In this document: positions 9,271 to 17,803 of the stretch, in pieces
How the letters are laid out: each line of letters begins with the position of its first letter
Position numbering within the stretch: the stretch's first letter is position 1
Source: Hydrogenovibrio halophilus DSM 15072
GTDB lineage: Bacteria > Pseudomonadota > Gammaproteobacteria > Thiomicrospirales > Thiomicrospiraceae
DNA length: 64,000 nucleotides
Direction: 5' to 3'
NCBI RefSeq assembly: GCF_000384235.1
Contig: NZ_KB913033.1
Span: 2,292,687-2,356,686, forward strand
The notes under the pieces: generated by a model
Told to the model about the DNA's origin: nothing
The model's input: only the letters and a program-made list of their open reading frames with translations
Database searches by the model: none
Program-made: the position numbers and the translations under genes

Positions 9271-9294
9271 CCCGAAGGGAAACATTCGGGTTAA
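9267..9294 (+). terminator. Hairpin overlapping the DUF3087 stop codon
   Basis: TTAACCCGAA (9267-9276, containing the TAA stop) pairs perfectly with TTCGGGTTAA (9285-9294) over an 8-nt loop. A U-tract is missing, so it may protect the 3' end rather than terminate. Confidence 0.5.
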
Positions 9295-9425
9295 ATGTCG
9301 TCAAACCAGCGCAGTTTGGTGGCGTTTCTGGGTAATTCGCACGACTCTCTGAGTACAGATCTTTGGAATACGAACCCCGATTGCAACAAATTGCCAGAGA
9401 ACAAAACAAAAAATCACGCTGGGAT

Positions 9426-9451
9426 AAAAATCAGGAATAACGAAGCTATTC
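9426..9451 (-). terminator. Probable terminator of the tRNA transcript
   Basis: On the minus strand, GAATA and TATTC form a stem around GCTTCGT, with CTGATTTTTA directly after. It lies 41 nt past the tRNA-Val 3' end. The stem is weak (5 bp). The loop region resembles the centre of the palindrome at 1407-1605. The rest of 9295-9491 holds nothing I recognise. Confidence 0.4.
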
Positions 9452-9491
9452 GCAATCAACAGGAAAATTCGGGAAGAACAGAAAAAAGAAA

Positions 9492-9568
9492 TGGTACGAC
9501 TGAGTGGATTCGAACCACCGACCTCCACCATGTCAAGGTGGCGCTCTAACCAACTGAGCTACAGTCGT
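9492..9568 (-). tRNA. tRNA-Val(GAC)
   Basis: A 77-nt cloverleaf with encoded CCA. The acceptor ACGACTG pairs with CAGTCGT, followed by discriminator A and CCA. The anticodon stem-loop is CCACC-TTGACAT-GGTGG, giving anticodon GAC. The T-arm contains GGTTCGAATCC. The body is almost identical to E. coli tRNA-Val(GAC). It is four bases downstream of the tRNA-Leu gene, so both are processed from one transcript. Confidence 0.97.
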
Positions 9569-9572
9569 ATTT

Positions 9573-9659
9573 TGGTACCAGTGGGCGGACTCGAACCGCC
9601 ACGCCGATTAAGGCATCGGATTTTGAATCCGACGTGTCTACCAATTTCACCACACTGGC
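9573..9659 (-). tRNA. tRNA-Leu(CAA)
   Basis: An 87-nt class II tRNA with encoded CCA. The acceptor GCCAGTG pairs with CACTGGT (G-U first pair). The anticodon loop TTCAAAA gives CAA, reading UUG. The long variable arm is TGCCTTAATCGGCGT. The T-arm contains GGTTCGAGTCC. It is the first gene of the two-tRNA unit, with the SPOR gene upstream on the same strand. Confidence 0.97.
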
Positions 9660-9746
9660 CTGGAACAACATTCCGTTTAAAGAATGCGCGCATTATAGGG
9701 ACACAAAACCGCCAAGTCAACCGTTTCTGCGCTTTTTTGAAAGGGG

Positions 9747-10946
9747 TCACTCCAACTTGGAACGGATGTCCTGAACCCGGCGGACCCACGGTGAAATATC
9801 AAACTGTTGTTTGTAGCGCTCGGCGGCCTGATCGGCGTCATCCCGACTGGCATAACGCCCGCTGAGTAACACAAAATAACGTTCGCCGTTGCGGGTCAGG
9901 GGGATAACTTTGGCCCCTTCCAGCCCTTTCTGCTCGACAATGCGTTTGACCGAACGCTGGTCAGACATGCTTGCCAGTTGCAATGTGTAGTTTTCCGCCG
10001 GCGCGTCTTTCAGCCAACGAATCGGCTCCGGCAGATCGGATTGATTGGTCTGAGCCTGCTCCTTTTTCGGTGCTTGCGGCTTTTTGGGACTGGATGGGTC
10101 TCCGATCAGGCGGATCACGGGTTGGTTCAACCGCGACACTTCCGGACTGGCGGGTTCGGCAATGGTGGCCTCATCTTCGGAGGCCGTTTCTGCAGACGCA
10201 TCGGTGTTGGCGCCTGCCGCCTCTTCGGCTTGTCCATCCGACTGAGCGGCCAGTCGGGTGATCAGCGTTTCCAGCTTGCTTTCAATTCCCCGGCTGTGTT
10301 CACGCAGTTTTTGCTCCAGAATGTCGATCGTCACCACCTGACTGCCTGTCTGCGCCGAAGCGCTTCCGTCAGAGGAGTTGAACTGGGTCAGGGTATTCGC
10401 CTGATCGGTGACCGAATGATCCAGTGCCTGTTGTGCGGCTTTCAGATTGGCCACTTCTTCTTCCAGCGTGGCCACCTGCTGTTGCAGTTGAGTAAACACC
10501 TCGGACTGACCGCCTGTGGCCGCGGCTTTTTCCACATCCGCCACTTTGACTTCCAGCGCCGCCAGCCGATCGCGTGAACCGTCCACCGATTCGACCACTT
10601 TCTGCAGTTCGTTATGAATGCTGGTGTAACCGATGTAGAGCACCCCCAGAATGGTAAACAGCAGTGAGAGCATGATGATCACACCAAAAAAGGACACCTT
10701 CTGGCTTTTGGTGCGTTGACTGGCTCTGGACGGGGCGGATTGGGGTTTCTTTTCTCGGGCTGGCATAACATCCTCTGCGGCTTGAAGCCAATCGCTTAGT
10801 GAGTGTTCTGAGCGGGCATCGGTCGACTCCTCGGAACCCGGCGTCAACGCCGGCCCACGTTCGGAAGAGCGCTGCTGAGCCTGGTCTTCGATGGCTTTGA
10901 GCAGTTCGGCCCGTTCTTTTTCAAATTCGGAAATGGTTTGCGCCAT
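9747..10946 (-). CDS. SPOR-domain membrane protein with long coiled coil
   Basis: The 399-residue protein has a charged cytosolic N-terminus (about 1-82), one transmembrane helix (86-108), a periplasmic coiled coil (about 112-180, VKVADVEKAA...LQQQVATLEEEVANLKAAQ), an acidic Ala/Glu-rich linker, and a C-terminal SPOR domain (about 320-395, ENYTLQLASMSDQRSV...RYFVLLSGRYASRDDAD). SPOR domains bind denuded septal peptidoglycan, so a cell-division or envelope role is likely, but this is not a recognisable FtsN or DamX. The gene stands alone between the tRNA pair and the small ORF at 11099. Confidence 0.8.
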   Translation of the reverse strand: MAQTISEFEKERAELLKAIEDQAQQRSSERGPALTPGSEESTDARSEHSLSDWLQAAEDVMPAREKKPQSAPSRASQRTKSQKVSFFGVIIMLSLLFTILGVLYIGYTSIHNELQKVVESVDGSRDRLAALEVKVADVEKAAATGGQSEVFTQLQQQVATLEEEVANLKAAQQALDHSVTDQANTLTQFNSSDGSASAQTGSQVVTIDILEQKLREHSRGIESKLETLITRLAAQSDGQAEEAAGANTDASAETASEDEATIAEPASPEVSRLNQPVIRLIGDPSSPKKPQAPKKEQAQTNQSDLPEPIRWLKDAPAENYTLQLASMSDQRSVKRIVEQKGLEGAKVIPLTRNGERYFVLLSGRYASRDDADQAAERYKQQFDISPWVRRVQDIRSKLE

Positions 10947-11098
10947 GCTTTGTGCTCAGGTCATGCGAATCAGGGGTAACAAAAACAGCCAAACATCGAC
11001 CGGCTCCAGCTTGATCAGCCTTGAAGGCAACGTCTGCCTTCCAGTTATTGTAGAATGTTGTTGGATAATTGCAAAGCGAAGTTTACAGGAATCGAGAT

Positions 11099-11236
11099 AT
11101 GCATAACATTGGCTTGGAAGAAGTGGGCTCTGCCCTGTTACTGACCCTGGGATTTGTCGGCATCAGCATACTGGTGGTCGCTTTGGTACTATGGGGACTT
11201 TACAAGGCCTTCAAAAACCGCGACCGATCTTCCTGA
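11099..11236 (+). CDS. 45-residue single-helix membrane peptide
   Basis: MHNIGLEEVG, one hydrophobic helix (about 11-38: ALLLTLGFVG then ISILVVALVLWGLY), and the basic end KAFKNRDRSS give an N-out/C-in topology by the positive-inside rule. ACAGGAATCGAG precedes the ATG. It ends one base before the convergent MATE stop. I do not recognise a family. The helix plus ribosome site make it a credible small protein. Confidence 0.5.
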   Translation: MHNIGLEEVGSALLLTLGFVGISILVVALVLWGLYKAFKNRDRSS

Positions 11237-11237
11237 C

Positions 11238-12635
11238 CTAGCGAAGCGCCCCATTTTTGACCAGGCCTGCTTTCAGGTGCCACAATTTCCACTGCAACAG
11301 AAAAGCGGCCAGAATCAATCCGAAGACAATCCCCAGCCAAAAGCCGCCCACACCTTGCGCAGGCATCCACCAATCGGTAAACGCCATAATATAACCGCCT
11401 CCCATGCCCAGAACCCAGTAACTGATAAAAGTGACCACCATGGTGGTGCGGGTGTGGTGCAAACCTCTCAGTATGCCAGCCGACGTCACCTGCACCGCAT
11501 CAAACACCTGATAGGCGGCGGCCAGCAACAACAGCCACACAGCAATGGCAATCACCGCCGGGTCGGAGGTATAAAACTCGGCGATGAGGTCGCGCGCGCT
11601 GAACGTGATCAGGGCCACCACCGCGCTGAACGCAACGGCCACCGCCAGCCCGGTGCGCACGCTGAGACGCATCGCGGTCAGGCTGCCCTGACCGTAAGCC
11701 GTGCCCACCCGCACTGTGACCGCCAACGACAGACTCAAGGGAATCATAAAGGCCATGGAGGTGTAACTCATCACCACCTGGTTGGCAGCAATCACTTCGG
11801 TGCCCAGTTTGGCAATGAATACGGCAATCAGACTGAACAGAGTCACTTCAAACAGCAGCGCCAGCATATTGGGCACGCCCAATGACAGGATGTCGGCCAG
11901 GCCCTGACGCCATCGCATGCGAAACCACGTTCCTTTCGGCCACACTGTCAGAGACCGGGTCTGGGGATAACGGCGCACAAACCAGATCCCGGCCCCGAGC
12001 ATGGCCCACATGACCATCGCCGAGGCAATGCCGCACCCGGCGGCACCAAAAGCCGGCACCGGGCCCCAGCCGTATATAAACAAGGCATTGAGTGGCACAT
12101 TGACCAACAAGGCCAACACACTGATCACCATCGTCGGCCAGGTCAAAGACAGGCCTTCCCAGAAAAAACGCAAGGCCAGATACAGGGCCAGACCGGGAAT
12201 GCCCAGCCCGACAAAAGCCAGGTAATCTTCGGTCAATTGATACACATTCGGCGAAAGCGAAAGCTGATCCAACACCCATTGCGGGAACATCAGCACCGCC
12301 AGTGCCAACAGCCCCAGCGGCACGGAAAGCCACAATCCCTGCTGAAGATAGCGCGCAATCGCTTCGGAGTCTTTCTGGCCGAAACGCCTGGACACGAGAG
12401 GCGTCAAGGCCAGCAAAATCCCCATAGGCACCATCAGCACCGGAAACATCAGGCTCGACCCCAGACCGATGGCGGCCAGATCGTCGGTGCCGACATGGCC
12501 AGACATAACGGTATCGATCACACCCAAACCGGTGATGGCCAGCTGCGCCACCAGAATGGGCAAGGCCAGTTTGAGCAGCACACGCGCCTCCAGCCAATAG
12601 CCGGAGAGAGTCAGCTTGGGCGTTTCAGATACCAC
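11238..12635 (-). CDS. MATE-family multidrug efflux transporter (NorM-like)
   Basis: The 465-residue inner-membrane protein has about 12 helices, typical of NorM. N-terminal motifs include ALPILVAQLAITGLGVIDTVMSG and LTPLVSRRFGQKD; the second half repeats the fold. It should export cationic drugs or metabolites in exchange for sodium ions or protons. The start is GTG 12635 (VSETPKLTLSGYW), without a clear ribosome site and only 6 nt after the stop of the upstream gene, which suggests translational coupling. It is the last gene of a dnaB-alr-nudF-(membrane protein)-MATE run. A one-mismatch palindrome copy (11261-11270) lies in the last codons. Confidence 0.9.
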   Translation of the reverse strand: MVSETPKLTLSGYWLEARVLLKLALPILVAQLAITGLGVIDTVMSGHVGTDDLAAIGLGSSLMFPVLMVPMGILLALTPLVSRRFGQKDSEAIARYLQQGLWLSVPLGLLALAVLMFPQWVLDQLSLSPNVYQLTEDYLAFVGLGIPGLALYLALRFFWEGLSLTWPTMVISVLALLVNVPLNALFIYGWGPVPAFGAAGCGIASAMVMWAMLGAGIWFVRRYPQTRSLTVWPKGTWFRMRWRQGLADILSLGVPNMLALLFEVTLFSLIAVFIAKLGTEVIAANQVVMSYTSMAFMIPLSLSLAVTVRVGTAYGQGSLTAMRLSVRTGLAVAVAFSAVVALITFSARDLIAEFYTSDPAVIAIAVWLLLLAAAYQVFDAVQVTSAGILRGLHHTRTTMVVTFISYWVLGMGGGYIMAFTDWWMPAQGVGGFWLGIVFGLILAAFLLQWKLWHLKAGLVKNGALR

Positions 12636-12641
12636 GTATGA

Positions 12642-13052
12642 TCAGTCTTTGTTGTCGCTACGGGATTTGTCCGGGTGAGAAGCGGTTTGGTCCGCGTCTG
12701 AATCGGTGTCTGCCTCCGTTTTCTGCCAGGCCTGGTCCAATTCGGGGGGCATTTCTTCGGACAGCTGTTCAGACCCATCCGGCAGCTGTTCAATCGCCTG
12801 CGGCCACAAGAAAATCAGCGACAGCTTCAATACCCAATAAATCATGGCATAGATCACCACCGCAAAAATCAATACCACCGGCAGCCCCAGCAGCAGATCC
12901 ACAAACAACGCCTGTCCGGTCAGAACGGTCTGCCAGAAGGCCTTTTGAATGAAGGCAAAATGCAACCAATAGCCGACCCCGGACAAACTGGCGATCAATA
13001 CCCAAATGTGCCAGGGAGGCAGGATGCGACTGTTACGAAACAAACAAAACAT
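12642..13052 (-). CDS. Uncharacterised membrane protein with acidic tail
   Basis: A 136-residue protein with two hydrophobic segments (about 14-32 and 46-82, the second long enough for two helices) and a hydrophilic Asp/Glu/Ser-rich C-terminus (about 90-136). AGGGAAACC precedes ATG 13052. It is 7 nt downstream of nudF and 6 nt upstream of the MATE gene. I do not recognise the family. The tail carries an iterated palindrome read as DQAWQ. Confidence 0.5.
   Translation of the reverse strand: MFCLFRNSRILPPWHIWVLIASLSGVGYWLHFAFIQKAFWQTVLTGQALFVDLLLGLPVVLIFAVVIYAMIYWVLKLSLIFLWPQAIEQLPDGSEQLSEEMPPELDQAWQKTEADTDSDADQTASHPDKSRSDNKD
12726..12735. repeat. Iterated palindrome within the membrane-protein gene
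   Basis: CCAGGCCTGG is read on the minus strand as CAG GCC TGG (Gln-Ala-Trp) in the hydrophilic tail, a region likely to tolerate insertion. Confidence 0.75.
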
Positions 13053-13059
13053 GGTTTCC

Positions 13060-13692
13060 CTAAAGGCGCGATGCCGGTTCGGTCAAACGTTGAAAAAACA
13101 GCCACTGCAAGGCCACGATGGTGCTGGCCACATTGAACCGTCCGGCTCTGAGGCGATTCTCCGCCTCATCAAACGACAATGGGACCAGACGGATGTCTTC
13201 GTGTTCTTCCTCGGCACCGGCAAAAGCCGGTAAATCAGACACACAGATTTCGGCCGCATACAGGTGCAAAATCTCATCACTGCCACCCGGACTGGGGTAA
13301 AACTGACAGACGTATTCAAAATCCTGCACGGCGATCCCCGCTTCCTCCTGAGTCTCACGCGCACAGGCCTGCTGCGCCGACTCATCGGGGTCGATCATCC
13401 CGGCCACCGGCTCCAGCAACCAGGCCTGGTTGTTTTGATAACGGGCATGCATCAACGCCCCGGCCCGGCACTGCTCGACCAACACCACCTGACGGGCCTG
13501 ACAGTCATAAAGCAGTACCAACACGGCCTGACCACGACCGAACAACTCCCGTTCCAGCAGCGGCGACCAGCCGCCCTGAAACAACTGGTGTTGAAAACGT
13601 ACCCGATCAATGCGAAAAAAGCCTTCAAACGCCGGTTCGACCGAGTCGATCCGAAGGCGATAATCAAACGCCGGTTGAGGTGTGTCCGTCAT
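13060..13692 (-). CDS. nudF: ADP-ribose pyrophosphatase (NudF-type Nudix hydrolase)
   Basis: The 210-residue protein carries a complete Nudix box at 98-120 (GMIDPDESAQQACARETQEE followed by AGI; G-x5-E-x7-RE-x2-EE-x-G-I), preceded by VVLVEQCRAGAL, a typical ADP-ribose pyrophosphatase block. It hydrolyses ADP-ribose to AMP and ribose-5-phosphate. ATG 13692 has AGGAG seven bases upstream; the frame continues 35 codons further but inside alr. It overlaps the end of alr by 29 nt. NNQAWLLEP (residues 87-95) is encoded across an iterated palindrome just before the Nudix box. Confidence 0.9.
   Translation of the reverse strand: MTDTPQPAFDYRLRIDSVEPAFEGFFRIDRVRFQHQLFQGGWSPLLERELFGRGQAVLVLLYDCQARQVVLVEQCRAGALMHARYQNNQAWLLEPVAGMIDPDESAQQACARETQEEAGIAVQDFEYVCQFYPSPGGSDEILHLYAAEICVSDLPAFAGAEEEHEDIRLVPLSFDEAENRLRAGRFNVASTIVALQWLFFQRLTEPASRL
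13420..13429. repeat. Iterated palindrome inside nudF
   Basis: ACCAGGCCTGGT is read as CAG GCC TGG (Gln89-Ala90-Trp91) in nudF. Confidence 0.75.
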
Positions 13693-14821
13693 CGTCACTC
13701 CTGTTGTGCCAAACATGCGCTTTTTCGGCCTGATCGGCCTCCAGTCGGGGCACCCTGGGGGTGACCCCACATAACAATTCGTAACCAATGGTGCCACAGT
13801 AATCGGCCACCTCGTCCACGTCCAGCCCCTGCCCCCATAAAATCACCGGATCGCCCACCGACACCTGAGAAGACAGATCGGTCACATCCACCGTGATCAG
13901 ATCCATGGACACCCGCCCCACCAGAGGCACCTTGCGCCCCTGAATCAGTACCGGCGTGCCTGAAGGCGCGTGACGCGGATAGCCATCGCCATAACCAATC
14001 GACACCACCGCCAGCAGCGTCGGCCGTTGTGCCCGCCATCTCTGACCGTAGCCGACGGCTTCGCCCGGCGCAATCCAGCGCAGCCGCGTGACCGCCGCCA
14101 TCAGGGTCATGGCCGGGACCAGATCGGTGCCGGACCGGGCACTGGCCCCATAAAGCATGATCCCCGGGCGCACCCAATCATAATGGGTTTGCGGGTAACT
14201 CTGCACACCGGCCGAATTAGCCAGACTGCGCTGACCGGACATGGATTCTGTCAGACCTTCAAAAACGGCGCACTGCTGTTCGGTGACCGCCTGACCATCG
14301 GCCTCATCGGCACAGGCCAGATGCGACATCCAGTGCCAGTCAATCTCGGCCGGCAACCGCTGCAATGACGCCACCACATGCGAGGCTTCATCTGGCTCGA
14401 ATCCCAGTCGATGCATGCCGGTGTCGAACTTGAGCCAGACCGTCAATTCAGGCCGCGCCTGATCGGCATCCATGTGATGGTTCAACCAGTGTTCCAGCCA
14501 CAAAAGCTGATCGTGGCTGTGGACCACGCACTGCAATCGGTGCTGCCAGACCAGGGCCCATTCCCGCAGCGAAAAGACGCCTTCCAGCACCACCAAAGGT
14601 TGGTGAAACCCGGCCTCCCGCAAGCGCAAAGCCTCGTCCAGGCAGGCCACGCCCAAACCGTCCGCCTCGCTCAGAAAGCGGGCCGCCCGCGCCAGACCAT
14701 GACCGTAGCCGTCGGCTTTGACCACCGCCCAGATTCTGGCGTTGCCCACCTTTTCTTTTACCCGTTTCAGATTCCGGGCAAAGGCCGCCGGGTGGATCAC
14801 GGCGCAGACGGGACGGAACAT
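13664..14821 (-). CDS. alr: Alanine racemase
   Basis: The PLP enzyme interconverts L- and D-alanine for peptidoglycan. From ATG 14821 it is 385 residues. WAVVKADGYGHGL holds the PLP-lysine (about Lys35). Further signatures are GVACLDEALRLREAG, LKFDTGMHRLGF, MSHLACAD, NSAGVQ, VRPGIMLYG, YGQRW with the catalytic Tyr, and VGRVSMDLITVDV. ATG 14821 aligns best with E. coli Alr; an alternative ATG at 14851 lies within the last codons of dnaB and adds 10 residues. Neither has a strong ribosome site, so reinitiation after dnaB is likely. It overlaps nudF at its 3' end. Confidence 0.95.
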   Translation of the reverse strand: MFRPVCAVIHPAAFARNLKRVKEKVGNARIWAVVKADGYGHGLARAARFLSEADGLGVACLDEALRLREAGFHQPLVVLEGVFSLREWALVWQHRLQCVVHSHDQLLWLEHWLNHHMDADQARPELTVWLKFDTGMHRLGFEPDEASHVVASLQRLPAEIDWHWMSHLACADEADGQAVTEQQCAVFEGLTESMSGQRSLANSAGVQSYPQTHYDWVRPGIMLYGASARSGTDLVPAMTLMAAVTRLRWIAPGEAVGYGQRWRAQRPTLLAVVSIGYGDGYPRHAPSGTPVLIQGRKVPLVGRVSMDLITVDVTDLSSQVSVGDPVILWGQGLDVDEVADYCGTIGYELLCGVTPRVPRLEADQAEKAHVWHNRSDDDGHTSTGV

Positions 14822-14837
14822 GGCCGGAGACACGGTC

Positions 14838-16280
14838 TCAGTAATACTCATCCGCCTGATCGCCCATATCAATGAAATTCTCAAATCGGGTGTAATGCCC
14901 CAGAAACGTCAGCGGAATATTGGCCAGGGCCCCGTTACGGTGCTTACCGAGAATGATTTCGGCTTTGCCCTTATCGGCCGAATCCGGGTTGTACACCTCA
15001 TCACGGTAAATAAAAATGATCAAATCCGCGTCCTGCTCAATCGCCCCGGATTCGCGCAAATCGGCCATTTTGGGACGCTTATCGGGCCGTTGTTCCAGAT
15101 TACGGCTCAATTGCGACAAGGCCACCACCGGCACACTGATTTCCTTGGCAATGGCCTTGAGGCCCCGTGAAATCTCGGAAATTTCGTTGACCCGGTTATC
15201 GGTCTGGATCGAACCGCGCATCAATTGCAGGTAATCGACCACAATCATGCCCAGACCGGTCACAAATTCGTGCGGCTCACGGGAACCGTCCAATACCTGA
15301 GGGTGCTTCTCGGCCTCTTTCAACTGCTGGTCGCGCACATCCTTGTCCATGCGACGCGCACGGGCCCGCAAGTCATTGATCATCAGCGCCGGGGTGTCAT
15401 CAATGAAAATTTTGGACTGCGAAATCTGATTCATGGCCAAAGTAATTTTGCCCCAGTCTTCTTCTTCCAGCGCGTTGCCTTTACGAATTTTTTCGGCATC
15501 GACCCGCCCCACCGAGCTGAACATCCGCATCACCAGTTGCTCGCCCGGCATTTCCATACTGAACACAGCCACCGGCGCTTTTTCCTTGATCGCAATATTT
15601 TCCGCCATATTCATACAGAAAGAGGTTTTCCCCATGGACGGCCGCCCAGCCACAATCACCAGATCGCCCTTCTGCAAGCCGGAAGTGACTTCGTCAAACT
15701 CATTCCAGCTGGTGGCAAGCCCGGTGATGCCGTCGCTTTCCATGCGTTGCTGCAAAGTCATCAGCGCATCATTGAGCAGGTGGTTGATGGTGTGGTAATC
15801 CCGCTGATTGCCAGTGCCCTGTTCGGCGATTTTCAGAATTCGGCTCTCGGCCGCATCCAAAATGGCGGTGACCTCTTTGCCCTGCGGGAAATAACTCTGT
15901 TCGCTGATCTCATTGGTCGCCTGAATCAGCGCGCGCAGTATTGCCTTGTCGCGCACGACCTGGGCATAAAAAGCAATGTTGGCCGCACCGGGCGTGTTGT
16001 CCACCAGCTCCATCAGGTACGTTTTTCCGCCAACGGATTCCAGTTGACCGGACGCATCCAGCTGGGCAATGACTGTGATCAGGTCAAACGGCTTTTCGGC
16101 CTGACTCAAAGCCAGAAGGCTTTCAAACAAAGTCTGATGCTGTTGGGTGTAAAAATCGGACGGCGCAAGGATGCCACTGACATCGGTCAGTTTGTCATTG
16201 TCCAATAACAGGCCACCGATCACCGATTGTTCGGCATCAATGGAATGGGGAGGGGTTTTGAATTCGGGCGACTGACTCAT
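14838..16280 (-). CDS. dnaB: Replicative DNA helicase DnaB
   Basis: The 480-residue hexameric helicase has an N-terminal DnaG-interacting domain (PPHSIDAEQSVIGGLLLDN at about 11-29), a linker, and the RecA-like motor with Walker A GRPSMGKTSF, Walker B MIVVDYLQLM, and LSQLSRNLEQRPDKRP. The length is standard (about 465-480). There is no Shine-Dalgarno, and a TATAAT lies only 8 nt before the ATG, so the mRNA may be leaderless or nearly so. alr follows directly. No intein is present. Confidence 0.98.
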   Translation of the reverse strand: MSQSPEFKTPPHSIDAEQSVIGGLLLDNDKLTDVSGILAPSDFYTQQHQTLFESLLALSQAEKPFDLITVIAQLDASGQLESVGGKTYLMELVDNTPGAANIAFYAQVVRDKAILRALIQATNEISEQSYFPQGKEVTAILDAAESRILKIAEQGTGNQRDYHTINHLLNDALMTLQQRMESDGITGLATSWNEFDEVTSGLQKGDLVIVAGRPSMGKTSFCMNMAENIAIKEKAPVAVFSMEMPGEQLVMRMFSSVGRVDAEKIRKGNALEEEDWGKITLAMNQISQSKIFIDDTPALMINDLRARARRMDKDVRDQQLKEAEKHPQVLDGSREPHEFVTGLGMIVVDYLQLMRGSIQTDNRVNEISEISRGLKAIAKEISVPVVALSQLSRNLEQRPDKRPKMADLRESGAIEQDADLIIFIYRDEVYNPDSADKGKAEIILGKHRNGALANIPLTFLGHYTRFENFIDMGDQADEYY

Positions 16281-16288
16281 AATCGGTC

Positions 16289-16294
16289 ATTATA
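16289..16294 (-). promoter_or_regulatory. -10 box immediately upstream of dnaB
   Basis: TATAAT on the minus strand, 8 nt from the dnaB ATG. Initiation about 7 nt downstream of it would fall almost at the start codon. No convincing -35 is seen. Confidence 0.45.
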
Positions 16295-16338
16295 ACCAGT
16301 CCATCAAGCGCTTGCTTGATCAAAAAGCGATCGGACAC

Positions 16339-16362
16339 AAAAAAGCGAGGCTGGGCCTCGCT
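16339..16362 (-). terminator. Rho-independent terminator after rplI
   Basis: On the minus strand, AGCGAGGC and GCCTCGCT form a perfect 8-bp stem with a 3-nt loop, followed by T6. It ends the rpsF-rpsR-DUF2232-rplI operon and separates it from dnaB. Confidence 0.92.
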
Positions 16363-16389
16363 CAATCGAACGTGCGTTTGGCGACCGAA

Positions 16390-16839
16390 TTATTCGGCGG
16401 CTTTCACATCCACGGTAATCGACGCGGTCACATCGGAATGCAAATCCACATCGAACTCAAAGGTGCCGACAAAACGCACCGGGCCTTCCGGCATACGGAT
16501 CTGTTTTCTTTCCACCTCAAAACCGGCTTTGTTCAACGCATCGGCGATGTCTGCCGTGCCCACAGAACCAAACAGCTTGCCTTCGTCACCGGCAACCATT
16601 TCGATGGTCACGACCGTGCCATTCATTTCTTCGTAACTCTTCTGAGCCGCTGCCAAAACTTCTGCAGCCTGTTTTTCCAATTCCGCGCGACGTGCTTCAA
16701 ACTCGGCAAGGTTTTCCTTGGTTGCCGGTTTGGCTTTGCCCTGCGGAATCAAACAGTTGCGGGCATACCCGGCCTTCACCGAGACTTGATCGCCCAGCGT
16801 GCCCAGGTTTTGTATTTTTTCCAATAAAATCACATTCAT
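16390..16839 (-). CDS. rplI: 50S ribosomal protein bL9
   Basis: The 149-residue protein has the canonical N-terminal domain [20 protein letters not shown], then [16 protein letters not shown], the long connecting helix (about 40-75), and the C-terminal RNA-binding domain. It binds 23S rRNA at the base of the L1 stalk. AGAGG lies before the ATG. It is the last gene of the rpsF operon. The 37-bp gap to the DUF2232 gene carries a one-mismatch palindrome copy (16867-16876). Confidence 0.98.
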   Translation of the reverse strand: MNVILLEKIQNLGTLGDQVSVKAGYARNCLIPQGKAKPATKENLAEFEARRAELEKQAAEVLAAAQKSYEEMNGTVVTIEMVAGDEGKLFGSVGTADIADALNKAGFEVERKQIRMPEGPVRFVGTFEFDVDLHSDVTASITVDVKAAE

Positions 16840-16876
16840 GGCTAAAAACCTCTAATCTAAAAGTTACCAGGCCTAG

Positions 16877-17761
16877 TCAGGCCTGCGTCCAACGGTTGCG
16901 GATATCCATCCAGGTATCCACCAGTCCAACCGTGGCCAAAATCAATATCACTTGAGGAAACAGCATTAACATTATGTACAGACCGATCAACCAACCCTTG
17001 CTCATCTCTTTGAGATAGATGGCATGATGAATCACAGACAAGCCCTGAAACATCAGCCCGATCATCAGGACCGCCGCCAGATCCTGCAGAATCAGCGATT
17101 GGGTAAACAAGCTGCCAACCGCGGCCACAGCCGCTAAAATCGCCAGCGAGAGCGGCAAGCGGATCTGGTAAAAGTCCTCCCGAAACTTGCCGGGAAAATA
17201 GAGCGCACTCTGCCACCACCTGGCCAACAGAATCATCACCACCCATAGCATGACCAGAAACATCGCCAGCAGCATGGTCGCCACCTGCGAAATCTGCTCA
17301 ATGGTGGCACGAGGCAAGTCGGCTCCCGCCTGGGTCATCAATGGGGCGAGATAATTTTCCATGACCGCTTGCCACCAGGTCACGGTGTCTCCTACTATCA
17401 GATGAAACGCCAGGACCGATCCGGCCGCCAGCATCACCGCCAGGTGAATCGGCGTGGCCAGCTTCTGGGTCTGGCGCAAAGCCCAGGCCAGCAACCAAAC
17501 CGGCAGCATGTACTCCATCACCGCCACCAGGCCTGGCCATAACTGCCCCATCGTCAACTGATGCAGGGCCAGTGTGGCCAGGACGGCAATCGCCAGAACT
17601 TTCAGGCCGTCCGTTTCGCTGACACGCAATGTCACCAGCGCAATGACGGCCCCCAACAGCAGGCCAAGCGGTGCCAGCCAGACGGTCAAAACGGCCAGAA
17701 TCAGCGTGGCAATCCACGCCTGCATCGGGCCTCGCATGACATAATTGGCTAGACTGAGCAT
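16877..17761 (-). CDS. DUF2232-family polytopic membrane protein
   Basis: The 294-residue protein has about eight hydrophobic helices and no signal peptide. The order rpsR-(this)-rplI is where a DUF2232 (YybS-like) gene is found in many gammaproteobacteria, and the helix pattern agrees. The function is unknown. AAAGGA lies 6 nt before ATG 17761. It encodes a PGL read from an iterated palindrome at 17527-17536. Confidence 0.75.
   Translation of the reverse strand: MLSLANYVMRGPMQAWIATLILAVLTVWLAPLGLLLGAVIALVTLRVSETDGLKVLAIAVLATLALHQLTMGQLWPGLVAVMEYMLPVWLLAWALRQTQKLATPIHLAVMLAAGSVLAFHLIVGDTVTWWQAVMENYLAPLMTQAGADLPRATIEQISQVATMLLAMFLVMLWVVMILLARWWQSALYFPGKFREDFYQIRLPLSLAILAAVAAVGSLFTQSLILQDLAAVLMIGLMFQGLSVIHHAIYLKEMSKGWLIGLYIMLMLFPQVILILATVGLVDTWMDIRNRWTQA
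17527..17536. repeat. Iterated palindrome inside the DUF2232 gene
   Basis: CCAGGCCTGG is read on the minus strand as Pro-Gly-Leu (LWPGLVA) in a loop between helices. It is one of only two coding copies not in the Gln-Ala-Trp frame. Confidence 0.75.
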
Positions 17762-17803
17762 GGGCGTCCTTTAATCGGGCTGTCTGTTAATGCCGAATCT
17801 CAC

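Noticed and set aside
13664..13797. NudF starting at 13797 and Alr starting at 14884
   Set aside because: These longer frames lie inside the upstream genes and lack homology or ribosome sites; shorter starts (13692, 14821) fit the families.
15225..16208. 327-codon plus-strand open frame
   Set aside because: Antisense to dnaB; shadow of a conserved gene.
16857..17246. 129-codon frame near the end of the DUF2232 gene
   Set aside because: Out-of-frame shadow on the same strand; no start signal and the DUF2232 frame explains the region.
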